Notes: generated by a model from the sequence alone, not told the origin. A stretch of DNA of 57,320 nucleotides from Paramecium octaurelia (GCA_905182995.1 CAJJDP010000018.1:649355-706674); one strand, 5' to 3'. Positions 25,743-38,059 are shown, counted from the first letter of the stretch. Translations and numbers: made by a program.

Positions 25743-26205
25743 AATGATTTGCAATGCAAAAGTTGAGGACAGGGGATTGGAAACATTTTTTCAAATTTCT
25801 AAAGAAAGATTTATACCTAAATCACAATCTATATAAATGAGCATGCAACTTTTATATTTAAAACCATTAAGAATTTAATTTGACTTTAAGAGATATAATC
25901 TATAATTCACATACTAATTGATTAAGACCACCTACAAAATCTAGTCCTAGTTAAAGTAAGTATGTATTTGTCAATGGATCCATCCAAAATGGGGTCTATA
26001 TTTATCGGATAGTAAGAAGAATCATAAATGTTGTGAAGAAATGTTAAGACCATGTCTCAGTGAGTTTTTGGTTTCAAGAATTAATTGGATTAAATATAGT
26101 TAAGTTTTAAACCTGGTCTCCATGTGTTCTTTTATGTAGATTAATACCTTCCTGCATCAAAAATATTCAAACACTTTTAGTTCATTAGATACGGTATTAA
26201 ATATA

Positions 26206-27150
26206 TCATAACAACTTTGATAACAACTCTTGACTACTATCTTGATTAATTATACCCAATATCGACAACATTATGACGTATTAGAGAATGAATGCAATTT
26301 TTGAAAAATCGTCAATACTAATAAATTATAAGAAGGAGAAAAATTTCAAGAGTTATGCATGCTGATATGGGTTTAGACCATTTCCTCTAAATTTCTTTAC
26401 CCTAGAATTAAGAGAAATCCTATATTGAAGTAAATAATAATTCTAGGTAGTTTATTTAAAATTCTGGTCTACTTTTAGAAACTATACAGAAGGATTCATG
26501 TAAGGATTGAGTACTTTTTGAAACTTTATCATATCAATCACTAGTTCTTTTTCTCTCCATTGAAAATGTACTTCATTTCTAAAAAATCTTATTTTTATCA
26601 TTCTCTATCAAACGGAATGCTTATATTAAATTTCTTTTGCTAAATTTTTTTAGACCATTCCTTATAACTTATCCATAATTTAATTGTACTCTTACATCAA
26701 TTTCTGATCCAAAGTCTAATAGAGATTATCAAGGGGAAAATCTAGAATCTTATTATTTGTCAAAATCCTACAGCAATTTTACATTGTCATTCTTATAAGG
26801 TGGTATTTCTTTTTACATCTAAAGATTCCTTATATTATACCCATTACTTATCTCCTTACTATAATAGTCAAATCATTTGCCTATCCCAAAAATTACCTTT
26901 CTCTAATATATCATTTATTTCTCATGTATTTCTTCTAATATTCTATTAATCATTTTGGTTTTTCTATCACTGCTTTGATGAATCCATCAAATATGTTTCA
27001 GCCAATAAAGAACTTAAGACTAACCTTTATTGAGGCCATTCTTAAAACTTACCATTTTCTAATAATTTCAATCAATATTCTTGAAATAATCATAATTGAT
27101 TTAGCAATTATCCATTCACAGAATTATAGGTATTAGGCATCTCATAAAAA
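26206..27150 (-). pseudogene. Relic of an unidentified protein gene
   Basis: The clearest part is an ATG-started frame at 26206-26601 (131 residues: MIKIRFFRNEVHFQWREKEL, NYYLLQYRISLNSRVKKFRG, GNGLNPYQHAQLL). Upstream a different frame reads protein-like text (YYSKEISNGYNIRNLQM, EIPPYKNDNVKLLQDFDKQQ, DFGSEIDVRVQLNYGQVIRN), interrupted by TGA. It would join the first part if one T were removed from a run of six T. Further upstream another frame reads DGFIKAVIEKPK. I read this as one decayed gene, perhaps a retroelement ORF. No signature motif identifies it. Confidence 0.45.
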
Positions 27151-27344
27151 CAACAAATTTGTATGCTTAATTTACTTTGACTTTAATCTTTGATGAACTT
27201 TCTTGATGTATACCACATCTTTCTATATTTAGTATCTAAGTACCATTAAAATTTTATTCAATAATAAAGAAGAGTTAGAAAAAGCGATCCAATACTAAAC
27301 AATCAAATGATACCAATTTTTACTATTATCAAAGTATATCTTAT

Positions 27345-27545
27345 GATAATATAAATAGGATATTTATTCGATGACAATTGAGATATAGGCTACAACACTG
27401 CATTCAAGTTGAATCATAATAATGTAATATGTAGTATAATTGAGGTATATCCTAGAGTAGCATAAGTAGGAATTTATTCTAAACTACTGGAGATAAAGAA
27501 AGGGCACTTCTGATCTCAACACTGCAATCAAGTTGAATCAAAAGA
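27345..27545. repeat. Degenerate tandem repeat, two units of about 110-125 bp
   Basis: CAACACTGCATTCAAGTTGA and CAACACTGCAATCAAGTTGA recur with similar upstream sequence (GTATATC..ATAA..TAGGA..TTTATTC). The two units differ at many places, so the duplication is old. Its coding status is unclear. Confidence 0.5.
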
Positions 27546-27840
27546 TGGACAGAGAGTAAAGAAGGAGATTAAATTGAGACAGGAACTCAATAGTAATAGA
27601 TATAATGATCGGAAATTTTTAACTTCTGATTTGAAATCTGCAGTAATATGAGATGAAAAGGGAACATATATATCCTATGAGTGAAGCAATCATTCAGCCA
27701 AAAAATATTGGAACAGACTTAAATACGAGGTTAGGGAAGAAAGTGAGCAGATATGATATGATTATTAAATGAGTGGCAAGAGGAAAAATAAATGAATTCT
27801 TGGGTTAATAGTTGAAGTTGAATTGTTCCTAAAAAAAGCT

Positions 27841-28170
27841 TCACTGTATTATGTCAAATCTGTATTATAATGATTTTGGAGTGCCAATTTTTGTTAGTTT
27901 CATCTATAAACTTTTTGTGTGAAGCAATATGGTCATCTTAGTAGAATTGAATGAAAAATTGGAAATTTTTTCAAATTTGTCCTTATATCTAGACTCATCC
28001 TTTCACCTCAGATATATGTGATCCAGTTAAAAATCAAACCAACAATACTATTGAAAAATCTAGCCCCTTCGATCAGCCTTTCTCAAGAATTCAGGTGACA
28101 AATAATTCAATTCGATTCCTTTATTCCCTTCAACCTTATTTTCCCATTCCGATATCTATCCTAATTATAA
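27841..28170 (-). pseudogene. Protein-like relic, possibly retroelement
   Basis: Minus-strand frame reading EWENKVEGNKGIELNYLSPE, FLRKADRRGQIFQ and, after an in-frame TGA at 28013-28015, KDESRYKDKFEKISNFSF, ending at TGA 27841-27843. The phrase LSPEFLRKADRRG is reminiscent of the N-terminal reverse-transcriptase region of LINE elements, but too short to decide. It lies about 4 kb from the reverse-transcriptase relic. Confidence 0.3.
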
Positions 28171-29284
28171 ATGTGAATTAAAGATTATGGTGAGCGAGAG
28201 CTGAGTAATTAAGCCACATATAAACAGGTCCATCAAGAAACATGCTTTAATATTTACAATGGCAATTTATTAGTGCAGGAGTAACCGAGAAAAATATTTC
28301 TATTTCAGAAATTGTAAAATCGACCATAATTACTATATTTTAGTTAATATTATTTTATCTACTTTTAATTCAAAGCAGACTTCTACCTTTAACAGATGCA
28401 TTTTGACCATTTTCTATATCGGTTTTTGATATAAATTTTAGCATACTTTTCCATTCACATTTATATAAACAGTTTTATTTTTCTAAATATATTAAAAAGT
28501 TATACTCCTTTATTCTAATTTTTTTAAATTAAGTATTATTAAACTCATTTCATTAAATATTGTCCTTTAACAAACTTGAATAAATGAATATAAGAGGTCT
28601 TATACATAATATTGAATAATTGATCTGTTTTATTAAATATTTCATTTTCTTGTATATATAGTATAATAATAAATACACTGCATTTATTTGTTTTCGAATA
28701 AAATGTATACCATCTAGTATTTCATCATATAAGTAATTTTTTTTTTAGTTAGAATTAAGAAACCATAGTGAAAACTTCATGTATAAATCTAAGTTCAAAA
28801 TATCAATTGGCAATAAAATTTTAATAGATTAATTAACGTATAGTAAACACACATGTACAATTCATATTCGGATTTGATGTAATATAAATCAAACATTCAA
28901 AAACATGTTGATTAATTGATAACTTAGTTAAAAATTGAGAAATCCCATTAATAGTTTGTTTTAGTTTTTAATTTAAAATAGGCTCATTTTGATTAAAATA
29001 GAATAAACTCTCAATCAAAACTCTACCCCTTAATTGCTTTAAATTATTTATGGTGTGTTCAGATAAATTTTGATTTCACTGCTTTTGAAAGCAAAACTAA
29101 TGATATGTCCTATCAAGCAAAATACTTATATTCACTATTGCTTATCTGATAATTTAGTAAATTCATCATTCTTAATGCAATATCAAAGGTTTGCAATAGC
29201 TTTAATCATAATAAATATTGATAAGATTACTATGATATAAAACCATAATTGAAAAAAATTAATAGAAAAACATATAATAAAATA
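28171..29284. other. No gene recognised
   Basis: AT-rich region between relic frames and the alpha-kinase gene, with no coherent frame or repeat. Confidence 0.4.
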
Positions 29285-30758
29285 ATGAACTAAATCAGAA
29301 ATCTTAAGATTTATTGTTCATGTGGGGAAATGAATCTTTTTCAATAGGTTTGCCTAAGTAAGTCATGCAAAGCTGTTAATAGAGCTTATTGTCTTAAATG
29401 CGATAAAAGAATTGAACATCTTGCGTGTCAAAACAATCTAAAAGATGAAAACGGATTAATTCACTTTTTTGAAGATATTGGGGAAAAATAGAATTTTATA
29501 TTGAGAAATAATAAGAGTGCTTACAAGAAATTTTAGAAAAATTTAATGAATTAACTTCCAAGTTGAGGGATAAGTGTCAATATAATCAATAGAGACTTTA
29601 AGAATTAAATGAATCAAAATTAAAGACCATAATAGACGAAATTTTTTAATTTTAAAATGAATTTGAAAAAGGTTTAGAAAAAGAGATTTAGATTTTTTCA
29701 AAAGAAATGGATACAAAATTACATAATTGGATCAAAGAATTAAGTCCACCAAATGCACAATGTAAATATTAATTATTTTTAGAACCTTCCATATCCGAGT
29801 CTCAAGAACACGAGAAGCGAAAAACAAAGAGATCTGCTCAAAATGAAGCTGCTCAATAACTCGGAGATTAAATTTACAGAGCATCAAGAGCGCCAAAAAT
29901 TCCTCAAGATTCTTTTGAGGCAGTAATAAAGTTCTTACTTGATTAAACAGATTTCAACTTAGATCCAAGAATAGATACTATACAAAATAAATTTATTTTC
30001 TTTAGCGTAGAAATCAACCAACAATCCTTTGAAAGCAATATTGCTTAAATCTAAAATATAAGGTTTCCTAATGATTATACCGTAATATATCAACATGACA
30101 GATCTTGTATAAGAACTTTGAAACCAATAGCTTTCAGTAAATATAATGAGTTTTACTTAATGAAAATAAAAAATAGTAACTTTTAGGATGAGGTGTTTTT
30201 TCTTAAGATGCCTATTGGGTATTTATTTTTTAAATTCAAAGAGGATAAACCTATAGCTCAATGAATGAAGCAATTCAAGATTGTAGATCCCATCTAATTT
30301 CGAAAAGATTTATGCAAAAATTTGTTTCCTAATTAAATGGGAAAGGATGCAAAACTCCTCCTATTGGATTTTCAGATCTCCTGATTCTTTAAGAAAATGA
30401 AAGTAAATTTGTTTTTTAATTATTAGAGAGTTTTTGGATTGCAGAGAGATTGTATAAGGGAGATTATGTAACATTTAATAATAACGCTGGATATATAAAT
30501 AGTGATGATAATCTCTTAAATAATGTAGCTTAAGTGTTTTCTATTTACACATATATCATTAGTAAGTTTTAGTATTTAATTTGCAATTTGTAAGGAGTAG
30601 GTTCTTTCCTAACAGATCCAATAATCAATACAGTTGAAGGGAATTTTGGAGAAACTGATTTAGGCATAGATGGTCTTTCTGAGTATGTTATTTCAGTTGA
30701 AAGATTTAGAGAAACACGTTATCAAAAATACTTAGATATGTTGGATGTAAAATTTTGA
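29285..30758 (+). CDS. Alpha-kinase with N-terminal zinc-binding segment
   Basis: Predicted atypical Ser/Thr kinase of the MHCK/eEF2K family. Starting at ATG 29285, residues ~10-60 form a Cys/His cluster (YCSCGEMNLF, CLSKSCK, YCLKCDKRIEHLAC), followed by a coiled coil (EILEKFNELTSKLRDKC) and a linker. The C-terminal part holds alpha-kinase hallmarks: ISKRFMQKFVSQLNGKG with the likely catalytic-lysine strand, LLESFWIAERLYKGDY, ICNLQGVGSFLTDPIINTVE and FGETDLGIDGL. A 23-nt intron at 30219-30241 joins KMPIG to GQTYSSMNEAIQD. The stop is TGA 30756-30758. One problem remains near 29480-29489: the zinc segment and coiled coil are in different frames at GGGGAAAAA, so a base is missing there or an unseen element interrupts the gene. 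The usual zinc-binding CN..C tail of the family is not visible. Confidence 0.7.
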
Positions 30759-31528
30759 TTCATAAATTCATTATTAAAGATTATATTAAAAAATATCTTT
30801 TGTTCTCAAGACTCGCCTTCTCAAAATTAAATTTTATGTTAATTATCCCTATTTTTATCAGACAATTATAGATTATATGTTTTGTAAGTAGAATGCAATA
30901 TACAAGATTTCGTATCCTAAATTTAAATTAGGTCAAAATAACAAGCAACAAAATCTTAATCCTCATAGGTGAATGTAAAATTTTATAGTAATAGCAACTA
31001 ATGATAAAGGAAAATAAAAATTTTTCTGACTTTTTGTAATTTTTACGAAATGCTTTCTTAATTTTGGTTATAAATTGATCAATAACTAACGTATCAAATA
31101 TCAAATTAATTGAGGATAAACTTTAACGGGAAAAGTCTCCTATAATATAATTAGAGTAGACTATTGAATCTTTTAATAACAGAAATAGATATCTTGATAC
31201 ATAGCATTTATATGTCTCTAATACTAAGAAAAGATTTCTTCAAGTTATTTGAATAGTATGATAACAAGAGATTTTTAAAGAATCAATTAGCTAAAAAAAA
31301 CTATGGTAGATTATTTTCTAGTTGTTAAATCCTAAAGTGATATTTAAATTAATAACCGTAGGATTTGAACATTATTAAACACATTTGCAAGAGCAAATAT
31401 AAATGGAAAATGTGAATGATGTTCAGAATATTCTAATGATCATTCATTCAAATATCAATATTTATAAAGGATTATAAATGATTGTTAAATAGAAAAAAAT
31501 AAATTAATATATCAAGATCAACTTAAAT
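30759..31528. other. No gene recognised
   Basis: AT-rich spacer; no convincing frame on either strand. Confidence 0.35.
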
Positions 31529-31897
31529 AAATGCCTCTATCAAACAATTGATGAAAGTATGCTGTTGTTTCAAAAAACCAAATAGAAGGATTCGCCGAGG
31601 AGGAATAAACAGATTTAATTTATAAAGAATCAATTTAGAAATAAAATTAATAAAAAATATAAATTTATTAATTAGCATGTTTAAAGATATTTTACTATTA
31701 TCAGAAATTAAGATTCTATTAGAACTCATCAGTTTGGTATTGGAAGATAAAAATAATATATAAAACTTTCAAAAATATAAAATCAGTCATATATTCTGGC
31801 GTGGCAATAGGGATATAGGGTCATTTTTATGTAAAGCCACATTAGCCTATTCCAGTTATAGTTCATTATAGGAATTATATAATTAAATGGGGTTTGA
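31529..31897 (+). CDS. Hypothetical basic, Gln/Lys-rich ORF
   Basis: Plus-strand frame open to TGA 31895-31897, reading CLYQTIDESMLLFQKTKQKD, SPRRNKQIQFIKNQF, RYFTIIRNQDSIRTHQFGIG. The first ~90 residues are strongly basic and protein-like. The start codon was not identified and another frame takes over plausibly near the end (GHFYVKPHQPIPVIVHYRNY), so introns or frameshifts are likely. No domain recognised. A standard-code ORF on the other strand (31523-31729) is its shadow. Confidence 0.35.
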
Positions 31898-31912
31898 TAT
31901 ATGAATACTATA

Positions 31913-34593
31913 CCTATTTCATATGTTTTAAGGTAAGAAACTAGCAAAGGAACCTATCTATCCTGAGATGCATAACACTATTCTCCTCACTCTTTTAAGA
32001 TGTTGATTAAAACTTACTTGCTATCGATTATAACTCAAAGATATTTAAAACGCATAATCTAATCAATACCCATCATATGCCATCCATTACTTTCCACATT
32101 TACCTTAATTAAGTCTTTAGAGTTTAATCATTTGCTTGAGTCATCTGCATAAACAATCATCATAGTTCCAATAAGTATGTTGTCAAGTTTATCCTGACTC
32201 CTTTTGCGACTTCTAATCTAGCTACCAATCATCAAGACCTCATCTAAAGCATAAATCAAGTACAAAAAATAGTAAAAGAAAAACCCAACACAAAAAGAGC
32301 AACATTGATGCACACCATCTATAAAATAAACTTTAAATTAATATCCTCCATCCTAAATATCAATTTTCATAACCCCATGCGAGCCCACCAAGGCAATTGC
32401 TTGTAAAAAGATTCTGATACCTTTTATCTTCTCTGAGAAGACAGAAAACTAGTAAATTATTTATAACTTCTAACAGTTTTTATAGAAAACTTCATCCATG
32501 AATATCAGTGTAAAGGATCTATTGATTAGCATCAGTGTAGAATTTTCTTTTAGATAATTGAAAATTCATTAACTACATAGAAAATTTGAATACTATTAAG
32601 CTTGATTACTCAGAAGATTTAAACTATTTTTTATTCTCATATTTTAATTATTATTATTGAATATTTAGACTTCTAATTAATAAATTGCACACCTCTATTA
32701 AGTAATAGATAAATCATCAAAAATATCCTCACTATTATATAAAATTTAAAAATTTTTAAGTTAGACACAGAAATAAAATATTGAATCATCTTGATAAACC
32801 TATCAATAGATGAATAGATTTCATAGTAAAATTTGGTTTTAAGAATTTAAGAGTAAAATAATAACTTTTTGAATATTCTCTTGCATGACCTGAGACAATA
32901 ATTAGCAGAGCAAGGAGACTGACAAAGGCTAAAATTTGAAATTTCATTTAAGAATTTATCAGTACTTTATAAGGAATTAATTAAATCTTTTTTTTAAGAA
33001 ATGATTAAATGCTCATAGAGAGAAGCTATTTTCTAAGCTAAGAGCTTTTGCAAAAAATCAGTCAGCATTTTGATTATATTCTGAAGGAAGCTTTGAGAAA
33101 TATACAATTAGTCTTATATTTTAAAGATGAGCATAAATTTATTCTCATATGCTTTTGACATTTACACTTTGCTTTGCTCGTTTCTTTAGAGAGATGAATT
33201 TTGGTAGAATGATAATAATGAATCAAAGTAGAATTTATTTTTATTTTCTATTNCCTATTTCATATGTTTTAAGGTAAGAAACTAGCAAAGGAACCTATCT
33301 ATCCTGAGATGCATAACACTATTCTCCTCACTCTTTTAAGATGTTGATTAAAACTTACTTGCTATCGATTATAACTCAAAGATATTTAAAACGCATAATC
33401 TAATCAATACCCATCATATGCCATCCATTACTTTCCACATTTACCTTAATTAAGTCTTTAGAGTTTAATCATTTGCTTGAGTCATCTGCATAAACAATCA
33501 TCATAGTTCCAATAAGTATGTTGTCAAGTTTATCCTGACTCCTTTTGCGACTTCTAATCTAGCTACCAATCATCAAGACCTCATCTAAAGCATAAATCAA
33601 GTACAAAAAATAGTAAAAGAAAAACCCAACACAAAAAGAGCAACATTGATGCACACCATCTATAAAATAAACTTTAAATTAATATCCTCCATCCTAAATA
33701 TCAATTTTCATAACCCCATGCGAGCCCACCAAGGCAATTGCTTGTAAAAAGATTCTGATACCTTTTATCTTCTCTGAGAAGACAGAAAACTAGTAAATTA
33801 TTTATAACTTCTAACAGTTTTTATAGAAAACTTCATCCATGAATATCAGTGTAAAGGATCTATTGATTAGCATCAGTGTAGAATTTTCTTTTAGATAATT
33901 GAAAATTCATTAACTACATAGAAAATTTGAATACTATTAAGCTTGATTACTCAGAAGATTTAAACTATTTTTTATTCTCATATTTTAATTATTATTATTG
34001 AATATTTAGACTTCTAATTAATAAATTGCACACCTCTATTAAGTAATAGATAAATCATCAAAAATATCCTCACTATTATATAAAATTTAAAAATTTTTAA
34101 GTTAGACACAGAAATAAAATATTGAATCATCTTGATAAACCTATCAATAGATGAATAGATTTCATAGTAAAATTTGGTTTTAAGAATTTAAGAGTAAAAT
34201 AATAACTTTTTGAATATTCTCTTGCATGACCTGAGACAATAATTAGCAGAGCAAGGAGACTGACAAAGGCTAAAATTTGAAATTTCATTTAAGAATTTAT
34301 CAGTACTTTATAAGGAATTAATTAAATCTTTTTTTTAAGAAATGATTAAATGCTCATAGAGAGAAGCTATTTTCTAAGCTAAGAGCTTTTGCAAAAAATC
34401 AGTCAGCATTTTGATTATATTCTGAAGGAAGCTTTGAGAAATATACAATTAGTCTTATATTTTAAAGATGAGCATAAATTTATTCTCATATGCTTTTGAC
34501 ATTTACACTTTGCTTTGCTCGTTTCTTTAGAGAGATGAATTTTGGTAGAATGATAATAATGAATCAAAGTAGAATTTATTTTTATTTTCTATT
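31913..34593. repeat. Direct copy across N at 33253 (assembly overlap)
   Basis: 31913-33252 is repeated at 33254-34593 (offset 1341). The reverse-transcriptase relic therefore appears twice. The last 214 nt of this block also occur a third time at 36334-36547, because piece 33254-36332 bridges its two neighbours completely. Confidence 0.9.
31987..32520 (-). pseudogene. Decayed reverse transcriptase (non-LTR retrotransposon type)
   Basis: Minus-strand frame with reverse-transcriptase landmarks in order: FIDGVHQ (the GV.QG region), a hydrophobic stretch ending LYLIYALDE, the catalytic box MIVYADDSSK with YADD at 32140-32151, and RFKYL*VIIDSK, which matches the FKYLGVIID motif found after the palm in LINE-type enzymes. 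TGA stops interrupt the frame at 32128-32130 and 32035-32037; the second stands where a Gly (GGA) is expected. The first aspartate motif is not clear. It is a dead fragment of a retroelement with no visible ends. The same relic recurs at 33328-33861 through the assembly overlap. Confidence 0.65.
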
Positions 34594-34789
34594 TCTGCTG
34601 TCTGTAAGTATATTTATCAGAATAAGTTTGAATAACTATTATTTTAATCAATTAGGAAATTAAAATGAACAAATTAGAATTATATTAAATATTATTCATT
34701 TTATTTCAAGGATCATCCTTTTCAAAGAATTTAAATAAAGTCTTAAGCCAACAAAAGTAATTTCTACATCAATTGGTGTAGAAATGTGA
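34559..34789 (+). CDS. Possible small signal-peptide ORF
   Basis: ATG at 34559 reads MNQSRIYFYFLFLLSVSIFI, a possible signal peptide or membrane anchor. It then runs to LKPTKVISTSIGVEM and TGA 34787-34789, 76 residues. The hydrophobic start is also what random AT-rich DNA gives, so confidence is low. It repeats at 36513-36743. Confidence 0.2.
34760..34785. repeat. Perfect 9-bp inverted repeat
   Basis: ATTTCTACA (34760-34768) and TGTAGAAAT (34777-34785) are exact reverse complements with an 8-nt spacer. It lies about 150 nt upstream of the F5/8C gene start and could be a regulatory or RNA hairpin. Confidence 0.4.
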
Positions 34790-34934
34790 TTATGATGTAT
34801 ATGTAGATATATATTAGTCAAATAATAAAATTAATTCTATTTTATATGAATACATTATTGCTCCTCTATATTTAATATTTCTGTAAAATTTTAACTAGAA
34901 GTCTTTCTAATAATTAATTAAATTATTATCTTTA

Positions 34935-35627
34935 ATGAAACTATTGCTTTTGTTTTTCTTATTAGAATACTCAGATTTTGCTCCATTACCAGCTGCTGAT
35001 GCAAATGCAAAATTTTCTGAAAATGATCTTTATGCTTTAAGAGAAGCATCTATTATTAGGGGGAATTACAAAGATGTAGCTTCTCAATTTAATGGAGCAC
35101 TAATATCTTCAGCAAGAATCAATACTTTTTGGACGCCAGGTATTGAAAATAGTCCTTTAAGAAACCTACTCTACTACTACCCCACAGGCCCAAATCTTCA
35201 TTAAGGGCATGTTGTTGCTTGGCTTGGTCAATCAATAATAGTCCAATTTTTATAAGCATATTAAATCAATACTGTAAGGTTTTGGATGTGGGATATTGAT
35301 AATAGAGAAACAGACATGCAAGTATTCGCAATAGCAGCTGATAGGAAGACTGAAAAAGTTATTTTTGATGATATTAGAACCAAGCCTAATGTATTATCAT
35401 TTAAAAATCTTTCCAATATAAATTATAATAAATAAATGTTGTAAAGATTTCGGATTAATTGGTATCAGGCCTAAGATTTTACAGTAGAGGAGGGAATAAT
35501 TTAGACCATTCAGGTACTTCGATAATCAAAATATAAGCCTTCTATGCCTTTTGATTATCAATAAACATACAAATTAAATAACAATAATCTCCTTCATATT
35601 ATAAAATATTATAGAACTGAAATATGA
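34935..35627 (+). CDS. F5/8 type C (discoidin-like) domain protein, BTBD9-like
   Basis: Single-exon frame of 230 residues, from ATG 34935 to TGA 35625-35627, using several in-frame TAA/TAG as Gln. It opens with a hydrophobic leader, MKLLLLFFLLE, that could be a signal peptide. A segment around residue 90 onward (GHVVAWLGQSIIVQFLQAYQ, INTVRFWMWDIDNRE, MQVFAIAADRKTEKVIFDD) matches the second discoidin-type domain of BTBD9-like proteins (..GAIVVQL..P..I..IR.LLWD.D.R..). No BTB/POZ domain and only one complete C domain are present, so it is short for the family. Such domains bind ligands or other proteins. An identical copy at 36889-37581 belongs to the assembly overlap. Confidence 0.7.
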
Positions 35628-36059
35628 AAAAATATTTCTACAGCCTTCAATGTTTGATCAAATTATTTTCGATAAATAATGTTTCACAAAATCAATTTTG
35701 AAAGTAAAATAATTGTGATTGACATATGAATCTCTTTATTTTAAAATCCTTCTAATAGATTATTTACAATTCTTAACTTATCTCTAAGTTTTGTTTTATG
35801 AACTACCAATTGGTAAATTTATTATCTTAAAAAACTGCTTTTAATATTTATCTGAAGAAGTAAATTGTTTTAATTTTTATTTTCGAGGTTTATTGTATCT
35901 CAGTATAAATCGATTGGCCGACGTATTATTCAGTTAATATATATAATATCCATTTCAGAAATGTGCATTAGATGCTGAAAGTTAATTATTTTAGAATAAA
36001 AATTCACAATTTGATTACTTGTGATAAATAATTACTACCATATAAAATTCTCAATACTC

Positions 36060-36060
<1 letters not shown>

Positions 36061-36103
<43 letters not shown>
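36061..36103. repeat. TAA trinucleotide microsatellite
   Basis: About fourteen uninterrupted TAA units, ending at ATGATG. It lies in the noncoding stretch after the F5/8C gene. The overlap copy is at 38015-38057. Confidence 0.9.
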
Positions 36104-36105
<2 letters not shown>

Positions 36106-36888
36106 TGTCTCTGATATGTTATTTATAATAAAAAAAACCTCAATTACTAGTAAATTGCATATAATGTATCTGGAAAGAGTACAAATATTTCAAAAATCAA
36201 TGATTTCTATAATAATCAAACAACATACAATATTCTAGTTTTATATATAGTGGAGCACTAATATTTAGGAATTGATACTTGTTGTACAAAAGATTAATTA
36301 ATATTGTAAATTAGTATTAGTACTCTGAACAANTAAGAGCTTTTGCAAAAAATCAGTCAGCATTTTGATTATATTCTGAAGGAAGCTTTGAGAAATATAC
36401 AATTAGTCTTATATTTTAAAGATGAGCATAAATTTATTCTCATATGCTTTTGACATTTACACTTTGCTTTGCTCGTTTCTTTAGAGAGATGAATTTTGGT
36501 AGAATGATAATAATGAATCAAAGTAGAATTTATTTTTATTTTCTATTTCTGCTGTCTGTAAGTATATTTATCAGAATAAGTTTGAATAACTATTATTTTA
36601 ATCAATTAGGAAATTAAAATGAACAAATTAGAATTATATTAAATATTATTCATTTTATTTCAAGGATCATCCTTTTCAAAGAATTTAAATAAAGTCTTAA
36701 GCCAACAAAAGTAATTTCTACATCAATTGGTGTAGAAATGTGATTATGATGTATATGTAGATATATATTAGTCAAATAATAAAATTAATTCTATTTTATA
36801 TGAATACATTATTGCTCCTCTATATTTAATATTTCTGTAAAATTTTAACTAGAAGTCTTTCTAATAATTAATTAAATTATTATCTTTA

Positions 36889-37581
36889 ATGAAACTATTG
36901 CTTTTGTTTTTCTTATTAGAATACTCAGATTTTGCTCCATTACCAGCTGCTGATGCAAATGCAAAATTTTCTGAAAATGATCTTTATGCTTTAAGAGAAG
37001 CATCTATTATTAGGGGGAATTACAAAGATGTAGCTTCTCAATTTAATGGAGCACTAATATCTTCAGCAAGAATCAATACTTTTTGGACGCCAGGTATTGA
37101 AAATAGTCCTTTAAGAAACCTACTCTACTACTACCCCACAGGCCCAAATCTTCATTAAGGGCATGTTGTTGCTTGGCTTGGTCAATCAATAATAGTCCAA
37201 TTTTTATAAGCATATTAAATCAATACTGTAAGGTTTTGGATGTGGGATATTGATAATAGAGAAACAGACATGCAAGTATTCGCAATAGCAGCTGATAGGA
37301 AGACTGAAAAAGTTATTTTTGATGATATTAGAACCAAGCCTAATGTATTATCATTTAAAAATCTTTCCAATATAAATTATAATAAATAAATGTTGTAAAG
37401 ATTTCGGATTAATTGGTATCAGGCCTAAGATTTTACAGTAGAGGAGGGAATAATTTAGACCATTCAGGTACTTCGATAATCAAAATATAAGCCTTCTATG
37501 CCTTTTGATTATCAATAAACATACAAATTAAATAACAATAATCTCCTTCATATTATAAAATATTATAGAACTGAAATATGA
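36889..37581 (+). CDS. Second (redundant) copy of the F5/8C gene
   Basis: Identical in position and sequence to 34935-35627, offset 1954. It should be treated as the same gene. Confidence 0.7.
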
Positions 37582-38013
37582 AAAAATATTTCTACAGCCT
37601 TCAATGTTTGATCAAATTATTTTCGATAAATAATGTTTCACAAAATCAATTTTGAAAGTAAAATAATTGTGATTGACATATGAATCTCTTTATTTTAAAA
37701 TCCTTCTAATAGATTATTTACAATTCTTAACTTATCTCTAAGTTTTGTTTTATGAACTACCAATTGGTAAATTTATTATCTTAAAAAACTGCTTTTAATA
37801 TTTATCTGAAGAAGTAAATTGTTTTAATTTTTATTTTCGAGGTTTATTGTATCTCAGTATAAATCGATTGGCCGACGTATTATTCAGTTAATATATATAA
37901 TATCCATTTCAGAAATGTGCATTAGATGCTGAAAGTTAATTATTTTAGAATAAAAATTCACAATTTGATTACTTGTGATAAATAATTACTACCATATAAA
38001 ATTCTCAATACTC

Positions 38014-38059
<46 letters not shown>

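Noticed and set aside
31361..31400. tRNA-like T-loop GTTCAAATC on the minus strand
   Set aside because: The flanking bases cannot form the T stem or acceptor stem.
34935..37581. Tandem duplication of the F5/8C gene
   Set aside because: Copies are identical including noncoding DNA and microsatellite length, and are separated by a single N. Unmerged contigs explain this better.
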